This document shows, in pieces, positions 48,640 to 58,395 of a DNA stretch of 64,000 nt. The notes under the pieces were generated by a model. That model was not told the DNA's origin. It searched no databases and worked only from the letters and a program-made list of their open reading frames with translations. The position numbers were made by a program, and so were the translations under genes. The stretch comes from UBA6168 sp041392505 (GTDB taxonomy: Bacteria > Bacteroidota > Bacteroidia > Chitinophagales > Saprospiraceae). Numbering within the stretch: the stretch's first letter is position 1; every line of letters begins with the position of its first letter. The DNA lies in NCBI GenBank assembly GCA_041392505.1, contig JAWKLX010000025.1, positions 1 to 64,000 of the forward strand, written 5' to 3'.

Positions 48640-49023
48640 ATGAAGCAAGCATTACTTCTTTCAGCACTTATACTATTTTCTCTGGTAAATATATTGGCGG
48701 AAGAACCGCCCGTCAACCCTCTGCCGGTGAATGCCGGGGACGACATTTATATCTGCTCACCCGGTCAGAATGTCACCCTAAACGGGTCGGTTGGTGGCCC
48801 ATTTAGCGGGGTCAGTTGGGATCCACCATTTGGTATGTCCGATCCGAATTCTTTAAACCCACAGGTTTTTGTGTCGAGTACGACAACTTTTACACTGACA
48901 GCCAATGGACAAGGAGCAACGTCCAATTTGATTTTCAATGGTGATTTTGAGTTGGGGGATGTTGGCTTTTCCAGTAGTTATATTCCCGGAACGGAGAGGC
49001 ATATGGGGGCTACTTTCCAATGA
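48640..49023 (+). CDS. N-terminal fragment of repeat adhesin
   Basis: The frame starts with a signal peptide (MKQALLLSALILFSLVNILA). The mature start VNAGDDIYICSPGQNVTLNGSV is typical of Bacteroidota PKD-like adhesins, and it is followed by TTTFTLTANGQ and an N-terminal lectin/CBM-like start (NLIFNGDFELGDVGFSS). The frame breaks near 49020. The expected domain can be followed in other frames to about 49440 (MMVVNGATTPGAPSMV, YEFSGTWLTSVN, GNDFAIDGISFGPV), so several indels separate it from the next fragment. Together with 49476-53180 and 53186-54526 it probably represents one gene. Confidence 0.7.
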   Translation: MKQALLLSALILFSLVNILAEEPPVNPLPVNAGDDIYICSPGQNVTLNGSVGGPFSGVSWDPPFGMSDPNSLNPQVFVSSTTTFTLTANGQGATSNLIFNGDFELGDVGFSSSYIPGTERHMGATFQ

Positions 49024-49475
49024 AGGAGAATATGCAATTTCTACCAACCCATAATATTAACCCATACGTCAATTTTGCCAATCCTGCCTTTTCGGCAGCA
49101 ATATGATGGTTGTCAATGGTGCTACAACACCTGGCGCCCCCAGTATGGTGTAACAGACGGTAACGGTTGATCCGAATACTGCTTATGAATTCAGTGGAAC
49201 ATGGCTCACATCAGTCAACTCTGCGAAAATCCGGCTATCCTACAATTTTCAATAAATGGAATGTTGTTGGCAATCCATTCAATCTCTCATCAACACCTCT
49301 GTGTACTGGCAACAATTTCTTTGAAACCTGGAATTCAGGAGTGCACCAGCAGAAATTTGTATCGTACCAATCAAAATACTGCTGGGAGTGGCAATGATTT
49401 TGCAATTGACGGCATTTCATTCGGGCCAGTTTGACTCCGGCACGGACGAAGTGACCGTCCACGTGATCGACGTCC

Positions 49476-52400
49476 TTGCCGTCGCCAATCCCTTCTGAAT
49501 CCATCCCCTGCAACAATGGTGGTGTAGGTATTAACCTCGACGGCACGGGTTCTTCCACTACCCCCGGTATCACTTACCAATGGACAACTTTCAACGGAAC
49601 CATTCTTTCCGGTGCCAATACCCTAACTCCTCTGGTCGGAACGCCGGGCACTTACGAACTCACCGTTTCGATCAATAGCTCATTCGGGCCATGTACTTCG
49701 ACCGCTTTAGTGGAGGTCGTTGCCGACCTTCCACCGGATGCCTTCGCTATTACTGGCAATAACATCGACTGCCTTTCAACGACGGGTTCGGTTATCGGAA
49801 GCGGTTCGACAGTCGGGCCGGACATCATTTACCAATGGAGTACGCCAGACGGATTTATTATTTCGGGAGAAACAGACATCATCGCCGAAGTAGGCGCAGG
49901 TGGGACATACACTTTGTTGGTGACCGACCAAGGGACAGGCTGTACTGCCGAAGCATCGACCATAGTGTTGGAAGACCTCAACTTGCCCACCGCCGAAGCC
50001 GATCCCGACGGCGCTCTTGATTGCAATAATACCTCGGTGACCATTGATGGTTCTGGTTCTTCCGGCGGGCCAAATTTATCCTATGATTGGTTTACGACTA
50101 ATGGAAATATCACTTCCGGAACAACAGGCGTGAGCATCGACGTGAATGCTGCGGGGACTTACCAGTTGATCGTCACCAATAATGACAATCACTGCACGGC
50201 CACCGTTTTGGCGTTGGTTGAAAGCGATCTCAACCCGCCCGTTATTGACATCGCCACCCCAGCCATGCTGACTTGTTTGGTGGCCAATTTTACCCTCGAT
50301 GCCAGTGGCTCTTCCGGGACTGGCAACCTTTCTTTCGATTGGTCTACTCCGAACGGCAACATTGTTTCCGGTCAACAAACAGCCATGCCTGAAATAAATC
50401 AGCCCGGCACCTACTCCTTGGTCATAACCGACGATGCAAATGGCTGCACGGCGGAAGATGATGTATTGGTGGAAGGTGATGTGACGCCCCCCACCCTTGT
50501 CATCGCTGCGCCGGAGGAATTGACTTGCACCACTGTTGAAATTTCACTCGATGCATCAGGTTCGCAAGCTGGTGTTAGTTTTTTATGGACAACGTCAACG
50601 GGAACTATTGTTTCGGGGGAAAACACGGCTCAGCCAATTGTCAGCCAGAGCGGCACTTATACCTTGACGATAACCGATCCAGACAATGGCTGTACTTCTT
50701 CTGACGTAGTAGACGTGACCGCTGACCAATCAATACCCGTTGCGGATGCTGGTGAAGTAGCCCAACTCGACTGTACGGCTACCACTGTCCAACTTGATGG
50801 AACAGGTTCATCCACGGGGCCGGACATCACGTACCTCTGGACTACCGCCGATGGTGAAATTTTGAACGGGGAAACGACCCTCGAACCGGAGATTGGTTCG
50901 GGTGGCACTTATGTTCTGACCGTCACCAACAATACAACTGGCTGTACCAGCCAGGATGATGTCATCATTCCGCAAAACAATGACCTGCCAACTGCCACTG
51001 CTGCCGTAGGGGATGAATTGAATTGTTTGAATAATTCCTTGACCATTGATGGCACCGGCTCTTCGTTTGGGGCGAATTACACAGTTATTTGGACAACCGT
51101 TGACGGCAACATCGTTTCTGGCGAAAATACACTCCAACCCTTAGTGGACGAGGCTGGCACCTATCTGCTGACCATTACCAATCTCACTTCCAATTGCACG
51201 GCAACCGATGAAGTAGTGGTAGTGGAAAATCTCACCACGCCGCTGGCCGATCCCGGTGTCACTGCGACTTTGACCTGTACCAACGACACTTTGCAATTGG
51301 ACGGCGGCAATTCTGTTTTGGGAAATAATGATGCTGTTTTATGGACAACCACCAGCGGCTCATTTGCCGAAGGCGAAAATACTTTGACGCCAACTATCAC
51401 ATTGCCAGGCACTTATACATTGACCATCACCAATCCTGATAGTGGCTGCACCGACGAAGCCTCGGTTGAAATTGATGAAAATATGGTCATCCCAACGGCT
51501 GATGCGGGTGCACCAATGGAATTGACCTGCACCACGACTTCCCTTTCACTGGACGGAAGTGCTTCAAGTCAAAACGGCAATTTCACCTATACTTGGTCCA
51601 CGCAAAACGGCAACATCGTCAGCGGTGAAAATGGCCTGCAACCTGTGATCGATGAGGAAGGAAACTACATCCTGACCGTGATCGACAACGACAATGGCTG
51701 TGAAAATATGAGCGATGTAGAAGTCACGCTGAACGGTAATTTCCCCAATGCCGAGGCTGGCCCCACTGCGGAACTGACTTGTGCCATCACCCAAACAACC
51801 CTTAACGGCTCAGGGGATGTTGGAAATGAGTTTACTTACGAATGGACAACTACCAATGGGGACATCCTCGCTGATGAAAATACTTTGACCCCAGTCGTTG
51901 GTGCAACGGGGACTTACACCCTGACCGTGACCAATCAGGACAACGGCTGCACGACCACGGACGACGTATTTATTTCTGAAAATACGGCTGCGCCAAATGT
52001 GGATGCTGGCCCAACAGATGAACTTTCCTGCACCCAAACGCAGCTTTCTTTGAATGGCTCTGGCAACGCTCCCGGCAATGATATTTCATTTAACTGGACA
52101 ACTCCTAACGGTAATATCCTTTCAGGAAATGATTCCCCAACGCCATTGGTGAACGCTGCGGGTACCTATTGGCTGACCATTACCGATAATGAAAACGGCT
52201 GCATCGATTCTGCTTCCGTCATCATCACCCAAGATGCTAATGTGCCCATTGCTGATGCGGGAACAACGTCTACTTTGACTTGCAATGTAACCAACATCCA
52301 ATTGGATGGCAGTGGCAGCAGCAACAATCCCAACATCACCTATCTGTGGACGACCACCAATGGAAATATAATTGCAGGGGAAACAACCTTAAATCCTGAA

Positions 52401-53180
52401 ATTAATGCCCCCGGCACCTACCTGCTTACAGTGACGGATGCGGTCAATGATTGCGAAGCGGTTTCTTCTGTTTTGATAAGCGAAAACACGGCGCAGCCAG
52501 CGGCCAATGCCGGCCCCGATGGGCTACTGACCTGCAACGATACGCAGCTAATTTTGGATGGTAGCGCTTCCGCAAATGGCCCTGATTTCACCTATCAGTG
52601 GACAACAACTAATGGTAATATTGCTTCTGGAGAAAATACCAACCAACCCAATGTGGATGCCCCAGGCATGTATGAAGTATTGGTAACCAATGTTTTAACA
52701 GGCTGTACGAACACAGCAGCTGTTCAAGTTTCGGAAAATATCACCCCGCCAACGGTGCTGATCGAAACACCTGATTTGTTGACTTGTGAAATATTGGAGT
52801 TGGAATTGGATGCATCCAACAGCAGTTCAGGAGCATTCAATTACAGCTGGACAACGACCAACGGTACCATCGTGTCGGGAGAAAACACCACCAATCCTAC
52901 CATAAATATGGTTGGTGATTATGACCTTCTTATCACCAATAATTTTAACGGGTGCACCGCTACCGCCTCGGTTTCAGTGAGTGAAAATACTATCAACCCA
53001 ACCGCTGATGCAGGGCCGACCATGGAGTTGGATTGCACCACCCTGATTTCATCCTTGGATGGCAGTGGGAGTAGCACGGGCGCAACCTACCAATACTCTT
53101 GGACAACCATTGACGGAAACATAATTTCTGGAGAAACGACTTTGACACCAGAGATAAACGACTCTGAGCATATATACTGA
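49476..53180 (+). CDS. Central repeat region of giant adhesin
   Basis: The 1,234-codon frame consists almost entirely of about 15 tandem immunoglobulin/PKD-like repeats of roughly 83-85 residues. Each repeat has the pattern LTCxxTxxxLDGSGSSxGxxxxYxWTTxNGNIxSGExTLxPxVxxxGTYxLTVTNxxxGCT. A cysteine pair (LTC ... GCT) may form a disulfide in each module. The start at 49476 is only where the frame opens; the true start is 48640. The frame ends by an apparent single-base indel near 53163, after which the same repeat resumes in the next frame. It is predicted to be a long cell-surface stalk. Confidence 0.8.
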   Translation: MPSPIPSESIPCNNGGVGINLDGTGSSTTPGITYQWTTFNGTILSGANTLTPLVGTPGTYELTVSINSSFGPCTSTALVEVVADLPPDAFAITGNNIDCLSTTGSVIGSGSTVGPDIIYQWSTPDGFIISGETDIIAEVGAGGTYTLLVTDQGTGCTAEASTIVLEDLNLPTAEADPDGALDCNNTSVTIDGSGSSGGPNLSYDWFTTNGNITSGTTGVSIDVNAAGTYQLIVTNNDNHCTATVLALVESDLNPPVIDIATPAMLTCLVANFTLDASGSSGTGNLSFDWSTPNGNIVSGQQTAMPEINQPGTYSLVITDDANGCTAEDDVLVEGDVTPPTLVIAAPEELTCTTVEISLDASGSQAGVSFLWTTSTGTIVSGENTAQPIVSQSGTYTLTITDPDNGCTSSDVVDVTADQSIPVADAGEVAQLDCTATTVQLDGTGSSTGPDITYLWTTADGEILNGETTLEPEIGSGGTYVLTVTNNTTGCTSQDDVIIPQNNDLPTATAAVGDELNCLNNSLTIDGTGSSFGANYTVIWTTVDGNIVSGENTLQPLVDEAGTYLLTITNLTSNCTATDEVVVVENLTTPLADPGVTATLTCTNDTLQLDGGNSVLGNNDAVLWTTTSGSFAEGENTLTPTITLPGTYTLTITNPDSGCTDEASVEIDENMVIPTADAGAPMELTCTTTSLSLDGSASSQNGNFTYTWSTQNGNIVSGENGLQPVIDEEGNYILTVIDNDNGCENMSDVEVTLNGNFPNAEAGPTAELTCAITQTTLNGSGDVGNEFTYEWTTTNGDILADENTLTPVVGATGTYTLTVTNQDNGCTTTDDVFISENTAAPNVDAGPTDELSCTQTQLSLNGSGNAPGNDISFNWTTPNGNILSGNDSPTPLVNAAGTYWLTITDNENGCIDSASVIITQDANVPIADAGTTSTLTCNVTNIQLDGSGSSNNPNITYLWTTTNGNIIAGETTLNPEINAPGTYLLTVTDAVNDCEAVSSVLISENTAQPAANAGPDGLLTCNDTQLILDGSASANGPDFTYQWTTTNGNIASGENTNQPNVDAPGMYEVLVTNVLTGCTNTAAVQVSENITPPTVLIETPDLLTCEILELELDASNSSSGAFNYSWTTTNGTIVSGENTTNPTINMVGDYDLLITNNFNGCTATASVSVSENTINPTADAGPTMELDCTTLISSLDGSGSSTGATYQYSWTTIDGNIISGETTLTPEINDSEHIY

Positions 53181-53185
53181 CCGTT

Positions 53186-54526
53186 TTGGATGAAGCAAAT
53201 GGATGCACGTCCACTGCTGAAGTTGAAGTTACTTTGGATATGAACGTCCCGGTCATCAACATTTTACCACCAGCTACTTTGACCTGTAAGGAAGCAGAAA
53301 TTACGATAGATGCAAGCAGCTCAAGCACTGGTAATAATTTCCAATACGAATGGGTTTCCCAAAACGGGAATATCGTCAGTGGTCAAAACACATTACTGCC
53401 AACCGTTGACGAACCAGGTAATTACGAATTGATTATTTTAAATAATGACAATGGTTGTGAATCTTCTTCTTCAATTATTGTCGATGAAGATGTCGAACTA
53501 CCGTCGGTTGATGCTGGGCCAACTTTTGAGCTGAATTGCAATTTGACCGAAATAAATCTTGTCGGAAATACGGATGTAGCCATCGGTCAATTCACCGCCG
53601 TTTGGAGCACCAACAATGGTAGCATTGCTTCTGGCGGCCAATCCCTTGCTCCGGCGATAAATGCACCAGGCGTTTATCAATTGGAAATTTTGAATACGGA
53701 AACGGGCTGCTCGAACACAGATGAAGTAACTGTGACCGAGAACGTTTTACAAGATTTTGATTTTGAAAAACAAGAACCCAGCTGCTTGAACCCGTCGGGG
53801 ATTTTGGAATTCACAGGTGTGCAGGGAGGGCTTTCCCCATTTACCTATTCCGTGAATAATGGCCAGAGTTTTTTCATCGCAGTCCATTTACCCAACCTGC
53901 CTGCTGGCACTTATGATTTGGTGGTCACCGACGCCAATGGGTGTACCTTGTCCGACGTGGCCTATTTGTCCGATCCGCCAGAAGTTCAAGTATTTTTAGA
54001 GGCTCAGGCCATCCTCCAATTGGGCGACAGCTATCAATTGAACGCTCTAACCAGTTTACCGGATAGTGAAATAGAAACGGTCGAATGGACACCCAATGAG
54101 ACCCTGAGTTGTATTGATTGCCTCAACCCGTTGGCAACCCCTGTGCAGCAAACCTCTTATGAGGTAAAAGTTACGAGCAAAGACGGCTGCTCGGCCACTG
54201 CCACCACGGCCCTTTTTGTCCAAAAAAACATCAACATCTTCGTGCCCAATGCCTTTTCCCCAAATGGGGATGGGACCAATGACCTGCTCTTGATTTATGC
54301 GGGCGGCAATGGCATTTTGAAAATCAATTCCTTCCTAATTTTTTCCCGTTGGGGAGAATCTGTTTTCCAACAGTTTAACTTTCCTCCCAACGACCCACAA
54401 TATGGCTGGAATGGAAAACACAAGGGAGAACTGATGGATCCGGCAGTGTTTGTTTGGTTTGCCGAAGTGGAATTGATAGACGGTAGTACCCGACTGTTGG
54501 AAGGGGGGGTGACGCTAATTAGATGA
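53186..54526 (+). CDS. C-terminal part of adhesin with gliding-motility-type T9SS domain
   Basis: The frame holds two further repeats (YEWVSQNGNIVSG and AVWSTNNGSIASG modules), a SprB-like repeat (PSCLNPSGILEFTGVQGGLSPFTYSVNNG), and the type B gliding-motility-associated C-terminal domain. That last domain starts IFVPNAFSPNGDGTNDLLLI and contains LIFSRWGESVF and GWNGKHKGELMDPAVFVW. This sorts the protein through type IX secretion. Start 53186 is artificial, since the upstream frame stops at 53180 and the protein continues across it. The intact adhesin would be about 1,950 residues. Confidence 0.8.
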   Translation: MDEANGCTSTAEVEVTLDMNVPVINILPPATLTCKEAEITIDASSSSTGNNFQYEWVSQNGNIVSGQNTLLPTVDEPGNYELIILNNDNGCESSSSIIVDEDVELPSVDAGPTFELNCNLTEINLVGNTDVAIGQFTAVWSTNNGSIASGGQSLAPAINAPGVYQLEILNTETGCSNTDEVTVTENVLQDFDFEKQEPSCLNPSGILEFTGVQGGLSPFTYSVNNGQSFFIAVHLPNLPAGTYDLVVTDANGCTLSDVAYLSDPPEVQVFLEAQAILQLGDSYQLNALTSLPDSEIETVEWTPNETLSCIDCLNPLATPVQQTSYEVKVTSKDGCSATATTALFVQKNINIFVPNAFSPNGDGTNDLLLIYAGGNGILKINSFLIFSRWGESVFQQFNFPPNDPQYGWNGKHKGELMDPAVFVWFAEVELIDGSTRLLEGGVTLIR

Positions 54527-54573
54527 CATTTAATCAGATAAGTTGGCTTTAATCAGAGTATTCGGCAAGACGC

Positions 54574-54604
54574 TTGTTTACTTGATTTATTATACCTATT
54601 TTTG
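54574..54604 (+). promoter_or_regulatory. Promoter of the exosortase-H substrate locus
   Basis: TTG (54574-54576) lies 20 bases before TATTTTTG (54597-54604), a good fit to the Bacteroidota -33/-7 promoter. It would give a leader of about 145 bases before ATG 54757. Confidence 0.55.
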
Positions 54605-54756
54605 GCCTTTATTTTTAGACAAAAGCTATCAAAGTATTTATTTTTCGCAATTCATCCTTTCTTTCCATTAACCGAGTTTAAGATTAATAAAGCAAATTAA
54701 GCAGTCAAACACTTGTGAATTGACCTGACTAATTCAAATTAACAATTTATAATCTC

Positions 54757-56418
54757 GTGAAAATGAAAAGAAATCCAACTTTCTTAATCGCTTTCCTTTT
54801 ATTAGGATTCCTTCCGCTTCAATCAGCCTTTTCCCAATGTTACGAACTCGGAACGACGGTAGGCCAAATGACCCCAGTCCTTAAAAACCCGATTGGTTTC
54901 TGCCCAGGAATTGCGCAGCAAGCAGCCATTTGCGATTGCCCTCCGGGCTTTGTGGTGGTAGGATATGAAGGTTTGGAGAACAATGTCTATGGCCCGCAAG
55001 TCCTTAGCCAGTTTTCTTTAAGGTGCAAGCAACTAAATTCAAATGGCACCTTAGGCGCTACGGTAAATGTTACCTGTTCCAATGGTACCGCCAATCCACC
55101 AACCAGCGTTCCCGATGGCCCAATTGATGCCGCACTGGACCAAGCCATTGTAGGCTTTGAAATCAGGATCGGTTGTGCTACGGATGCTGTGATGGGTGAA
55201 TCCAAATTGATCACGGATGTTGCGATGGGCTTGCCCAACAACGTCAGCAATGCCATGACAGGCATTGGTGGTACAGGTGGTTCGCCACAGCCAGTGATGT
55301 ATGCCCCTAACGGTAATGTAATCGTTGGTATGCAAACTTATATCGAACCGTTGAACCAGCCTACCGGGGCCATCAACATCGTCGCAGGTGTCGCTTGGCG
55401 TTACGCTCCAATCGTAGCCTGTCCGCTGATGTGCTCGGTTGATGGTATTTCCGTTGGAAATATTTCTGCTTGCAATGACAACGGTACTGCTGATCCATCA
55501 GATGACACCTTTACAGCTGATGTAACCGTTACTTTCACTGATGTTCCAGCAACCGGAACACTTGATTTAAGCGGAGATGGTACTGCTTCTGTTGCTGTTG
55601 GCTCTGTTGGTGCGGGTACTCATACTTTTACAGGCGTAACCATGAGTGCAGATGGTGGTGCGATTGATTTGACCGCAGCTTTTTCTGCCGATCCAGCATG
55701 TAGCTTAAACAATCCGAATGCAGGTACTGCGCCAGCAGCTTGTTCAATGGCTGCTGTCTGTTCGATCACCAATATCATCTCTTCCAATATTTCAGCATGT
55801 AATAACAACGGCACGCCAGGCATTGTATCTGATGATACGTATACTGCCGATGTGATTGTTACTTATTCCAATCCGCCAGCCAGCGGCACACTGAGTATTT
55901 CTGGTGATGGTTCTGCCTCTGTTGCTGTAGGATCAATTGGTGCTACCTCACATACCTTCACCGGTGTTACGATGACTGCCGATGGTTTCCCGATTGGCTT
56001 TACGGCTGTTTTTTCTGCCGATCCTGCTTGTACTTTCTCAAAAAGCAATACAGGTCAAGCACCTAGCCAATGCTCGGTAGCTGCACCTCCGGGCTCTATC
56101 CCAACCATGTCAGAATGGGGATTGATCCTTTTCGCATTAATCGTATTTACTTTCAGTGTGGTTTTCGGAACGCAGCAACAGCAAAAATTGGCAATAGGTG
56201 GCAACATGACTGCCAGCGCCCGCCAAACCTTGCCGTTTGACAAAGCCAGTTTCTTCAAGGTATTACCTTATGTTTATTTAGGCTTTGTAGTGTTGTTCGG
56301 CTCTATGGTCGCATTGTTCGGCTATGAAATGACCAATGCAGATGTTCCCGGCAGCTTATTGTCCGGTTTGGTAATTGCCTATTTGATTCAGTTTGTTGCT
56401 GGGTCAAATAAAAAATAA
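54757..56418 (+). CDS. Exosortase-H substrate 1 (IPTM-CTERM, extended tail)
   Basis: The 553-residue protein has a signal peptide (1-26, ending AFSQ) and a Cys-rich N-terminal domain of unknown type (CYELGTTVG ... CDCPPGFVVVGYEG). Two repeats of about 105 residues follow, each with SVxNISACNxNGT, DDTFTADVTV, GTLDLSGDGTASVAVGS and HTFTGVTM. The sorting motif IPTMSEWG is at 448-455, followed by a hydrophobic helix and the polar sequence GTQQQQK. Unlike typical IPTL-CTERM proteins, which end a few residues after the helix, another 80 residues follow with two more hydrophobic segments (about 502-522 and 533-549). It is predicted to be processed by the exosortase at 58396 and displayed at the surface. 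A terminator follows at 56438. Confidence 0.85.
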   Translation: MKMKRNPTFLIAFLLLGFLPLQSAFSQCYELGTTVGQMTPVLKNPIGFCPGIAQQAAICDCPPGFVVVGYEGLENNVYGPQVLSQFSLRCKQLNSNGTLGATVNVTCSNGTANPPTSVPDGPIDAALDQAIVGFEIRIGCATDAVMGESKLITDVAMGLPNNVSNAMTGIGGTGGSPQPVMYAPNGNVIVGMQTYIEPLNQPTGAINIVAGVAWRYAPIVACPLMCSVDGISVGNISACNDNGTADPSDDTFTADVTVTFTDVPATGTLDLSGDGTASVAVGSVGAGTHTFTGVTMSADGGAIDLTAAFSADPACSLNNPNAGTAPAACSMAAVCSITNIISSNISACNNNGTPGIVSDDTYTADVIVTYSNPPASGTLSISGDGSASVAVGSIGATSHTFTGVTMTADGFPIGFTAVFSADPACTFSKSNTGQAPSQCSVAAPPGSIPTMSEWGLILFALIVFTFSVVFGTQQQQKLAIGGNMTASARQTLPFDKASFFKVLPYVYLGFVVLFGSMVALFGYEMTNADVPGSLLSGLVIAYLIQFVAGSNKK

Positions 56419-56437
56419 CACAACTATTCATAGCGCT

Positions 56438-56477
56438 AATCAGGAGGTGACATTTTGTTACCTCCTGATTTGTTTTT
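56438..56477 (+). terminator. Intrinsic terminator after substrate 1
   Basis: AATCAGGAGG (56438-56447) and CCTCCTGATT (56461-56470), extended by T/A pairs, form a strong stem with a loop of about ten bases. TGTTTTT follows. It separates substrate 1 from substrate 2. Confidence 0.8.
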
Positions 56478-56516
56478 AACACTCTCTGCTTACTGGCCTT
56501 TTCAAATTATGACCTC

Positions 56517-58271
56517 ATGAATAAAAGAATTTTACACCTTCTGGCTTTGCTCCTTTTTTTAGGGCAAATGTCAACAGCCCAAAACAACTCCTTAAACTTT
56601 GATGGGACAAATGATTTTGTCCAAACCACTTCTCCAGGTATCACTGGTAATGCAGCAAGAACGGTAGAAGCTTGGGTCAAAACCTCTTGGACTGGAACCC
56701 AAAGAATAATTGTTGATTGGGGCGTTATGAGTCCGAATGGCTCGCGATATACCTTCGCCATGAACAATGGCGGCATTAGGATTGAAGTAGGTGGAAATGG
56801 GGTGACCGGAACAATCATCGGTGATGGAACTTGGCACCACGTGGCTGCTACTTACGACAACTCTTTGGCTACCAATAAACACAAACTTTTCGTTGACGGC
56901 ATGATGGTAGCAGGATCCAACCTTACCGTCGCTGCCAACACAGCCGCCGGTAACATCATCATTGGCAGAAGGAATGATGGGGTCAATTTTTGGCAGGGCA
57001 ATATCGATGATGTACGGGTTTGGAATGTTGCCAGAACAGCAGCAGACATTGCCGCCAACATGAATACCGAACTGACAGGGACAGAAGCCAATCTGATATT
57101 TTATGCAAAAATGGATGATGACATGGCCAGTTGTGATGTCGTGGATTGTAGCCCCGGCCAAAACCACGGCACTCGAATAGGAGGTACATTGTTCAGTTCC
57201 GACGTACCTGCTGGTGTTACCGATGCAGACTGTGCCATTTGCATGACCAACTGTAATATCAGTACTTGCTCTATTGCTGCTATCACCGTTTCTAATATAT
57301 CTGCTTGCAACGATAACGGAACTGATATGGATCCGTCCGATGACACCTTCACTGCCGACGTGACGGTTGATTTTATGGGCGAACCTGGAACTGGGACACT
57401 CGATTTGAGTGGTGATGGTACAGCATCTGTGGCAGTAGGCTCTTTGACAAATTGCTCTCATGTGTTTACTGGCGTTGTCATGTCAGCTGACGGTGGGACT
57501 ATTGATCTCACTGCGACTTTTTCAGCAAACGGAGGTTGCACCTTAAACAACAGCAATGCTGGCATCGCTCCAGCTTCTTGCTCTAATGCGATACCCCCTG
57601 CTGGATGCAGTATTTCGGATATTACCGCTGTCAATATTTCCGCTTGTAATAACAATGGTACGCCAGGAATTTCCTCCGACGACACCTTCACTGCAGATGT
57701 CACCGTCACTTTTGCCAACGCTCCTGCAACTGGTACGCTCAACCTCAGCGGCGATGCCGTTGCGTCCGTACTAGTTGGTTCAATTGGTGCAACCTCACAT
57801 ACATTTTCAGGATTGACAATGAGTGCGAATGGTACACCCATTGCGCTGACTGCGTCATTTTCTGCGGATGCCGCCTGCACATTATCCGATAGCAATACTG
57901 GACAAGCGCCCAGTCAATGTTCTGTTGTGATACCTCCGGGTAGCATCCCAACGATGTCGGAATGGGGATTGATCCTATTTGCGCTGATTATTTTTACTTT
58001 CAGTGTGGTCATGGGTACTCAGCAGCAACAAAGATTGGCATTGGGTGGGAATTTCTCCGCTGACACACGGCAATCAATCCCTTTTGACAAGGCTCTTTTT
58101 TACAAAGTTTTACCAATGGTCTACTTTGGGATAGTGGTTGTTTTCTCATCTGCGATTGCCCTCTTTGGTTATGAAATGACCACTGCCGATATTCCAGGCA
58201 GCTTGATATCCGGTTTGGTGGTTACCTATTTGGTACATTATGTATTAGGGTCTTCAAAGCCCAACAAATAA
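56517..58271 (+). CDS. Exosortase-H substrate 2: LamG-domain protein with IPTM-CTERM
   Basis: The 584-residue protein has a signal peptide (1-21), then a concanavalin-A/LamG-like domain (about 23-215; typical NSLNFDGTNDFVQ, GTWHHVAATYD, GNIDDVRVWNVART). Two copies of the same 105-residue SACNDNGT/DLSGDGTASV repeat found in substrate 1 follow. IPTMSEWG is at 477-484 with a helix, GTQQQQR, and an almost identical 80-residue tail containing two more hydrophobic segments. LamG domains usually bind glycans or polypeptides, so this may be an adhesin. Tail identity between the two proteins indicates duplication and a shared sorting route. Confidence 0.87.
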   Translation: MNKRILHLLALLLFLGQMSTAQNNSLNFDGTNDFVQTTSPGITGNAARTVEAWVKTSWTGTQRIIVDWGVMSPNGSRYTFAMNNGGIRIEVGGNGVTGTIIGDGTWHHVAATYDNSLATNKHKLFVDGMMVAGSNLTVAANTAAGNIIIGRRNDGVNFWQGNIDDVRVWNVARTAADIAANMNTELTGTEANLIFYAKMDDDMASCDVVDCSPGQNHGTRIGGTLFSSDVPAGVTDADCAICMTNCNISTCSIAAITVSNISACNDNGTDMDPSDDTFTADVTVDFMGEPGTGTLDLSGDGTASVAVGSLTNCSHVFTGVVMSADGGTIDLTATFSANGGCTLNNSNAGIAPASCSNAIPPAGCSISDITAVNISACNNNGTPGISSDDTFTADVTVTFANAPATGTLNLSGDAVASVLVGSIGATSHTFSGLTMSANGTPIALTASFSADAACTLSDSNTGQAPSQCSVVIPPGSIPTMSEWGLILFALIIFTFSVVMGTQQQQRLALGGNFSADTRQSIPFDKALFYKVLPMVYFGIVVVFSSAIALFGYEMTTADIPGSLISGLVVTYLVHYVLGSSKPNK

Positions 58272-58340
58272 TAAATAAGCCCGTATATTTGAGGCTACAA
58301 ACAAAACCAACTACTTTATAAATTTTAGTTAAACAAAATA

Positions 58341-58378
58341 GCGCAGTAACAAACCAACCAATTGTTACTGCGCTTTTT
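58341..58378 (+). terminator. Intrinsic terminator between substrate 2 and exosortase
   Basis: A perfect 12-bp stem (GCGCAGTAACAA 58341-58352 with TTGTTACTGCGC 58362-58373), a nine-base loop and a T5 run. The exosortase ATG is only 18 bp beyond, so exosortase expression may depend on read-through. Confidence 0.85.
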
Positions 58379-58395
58379 ATTAATGCCGCCTCCCA

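Noticed and set aside
56592..57461. 289-codon minus-strand frame opposite substrate 2
   Set aside because: It is the mirror of a strongly supported gene with LamG and IPTM-CTERM motifs; the minus product is low-complexity without any family pattern.
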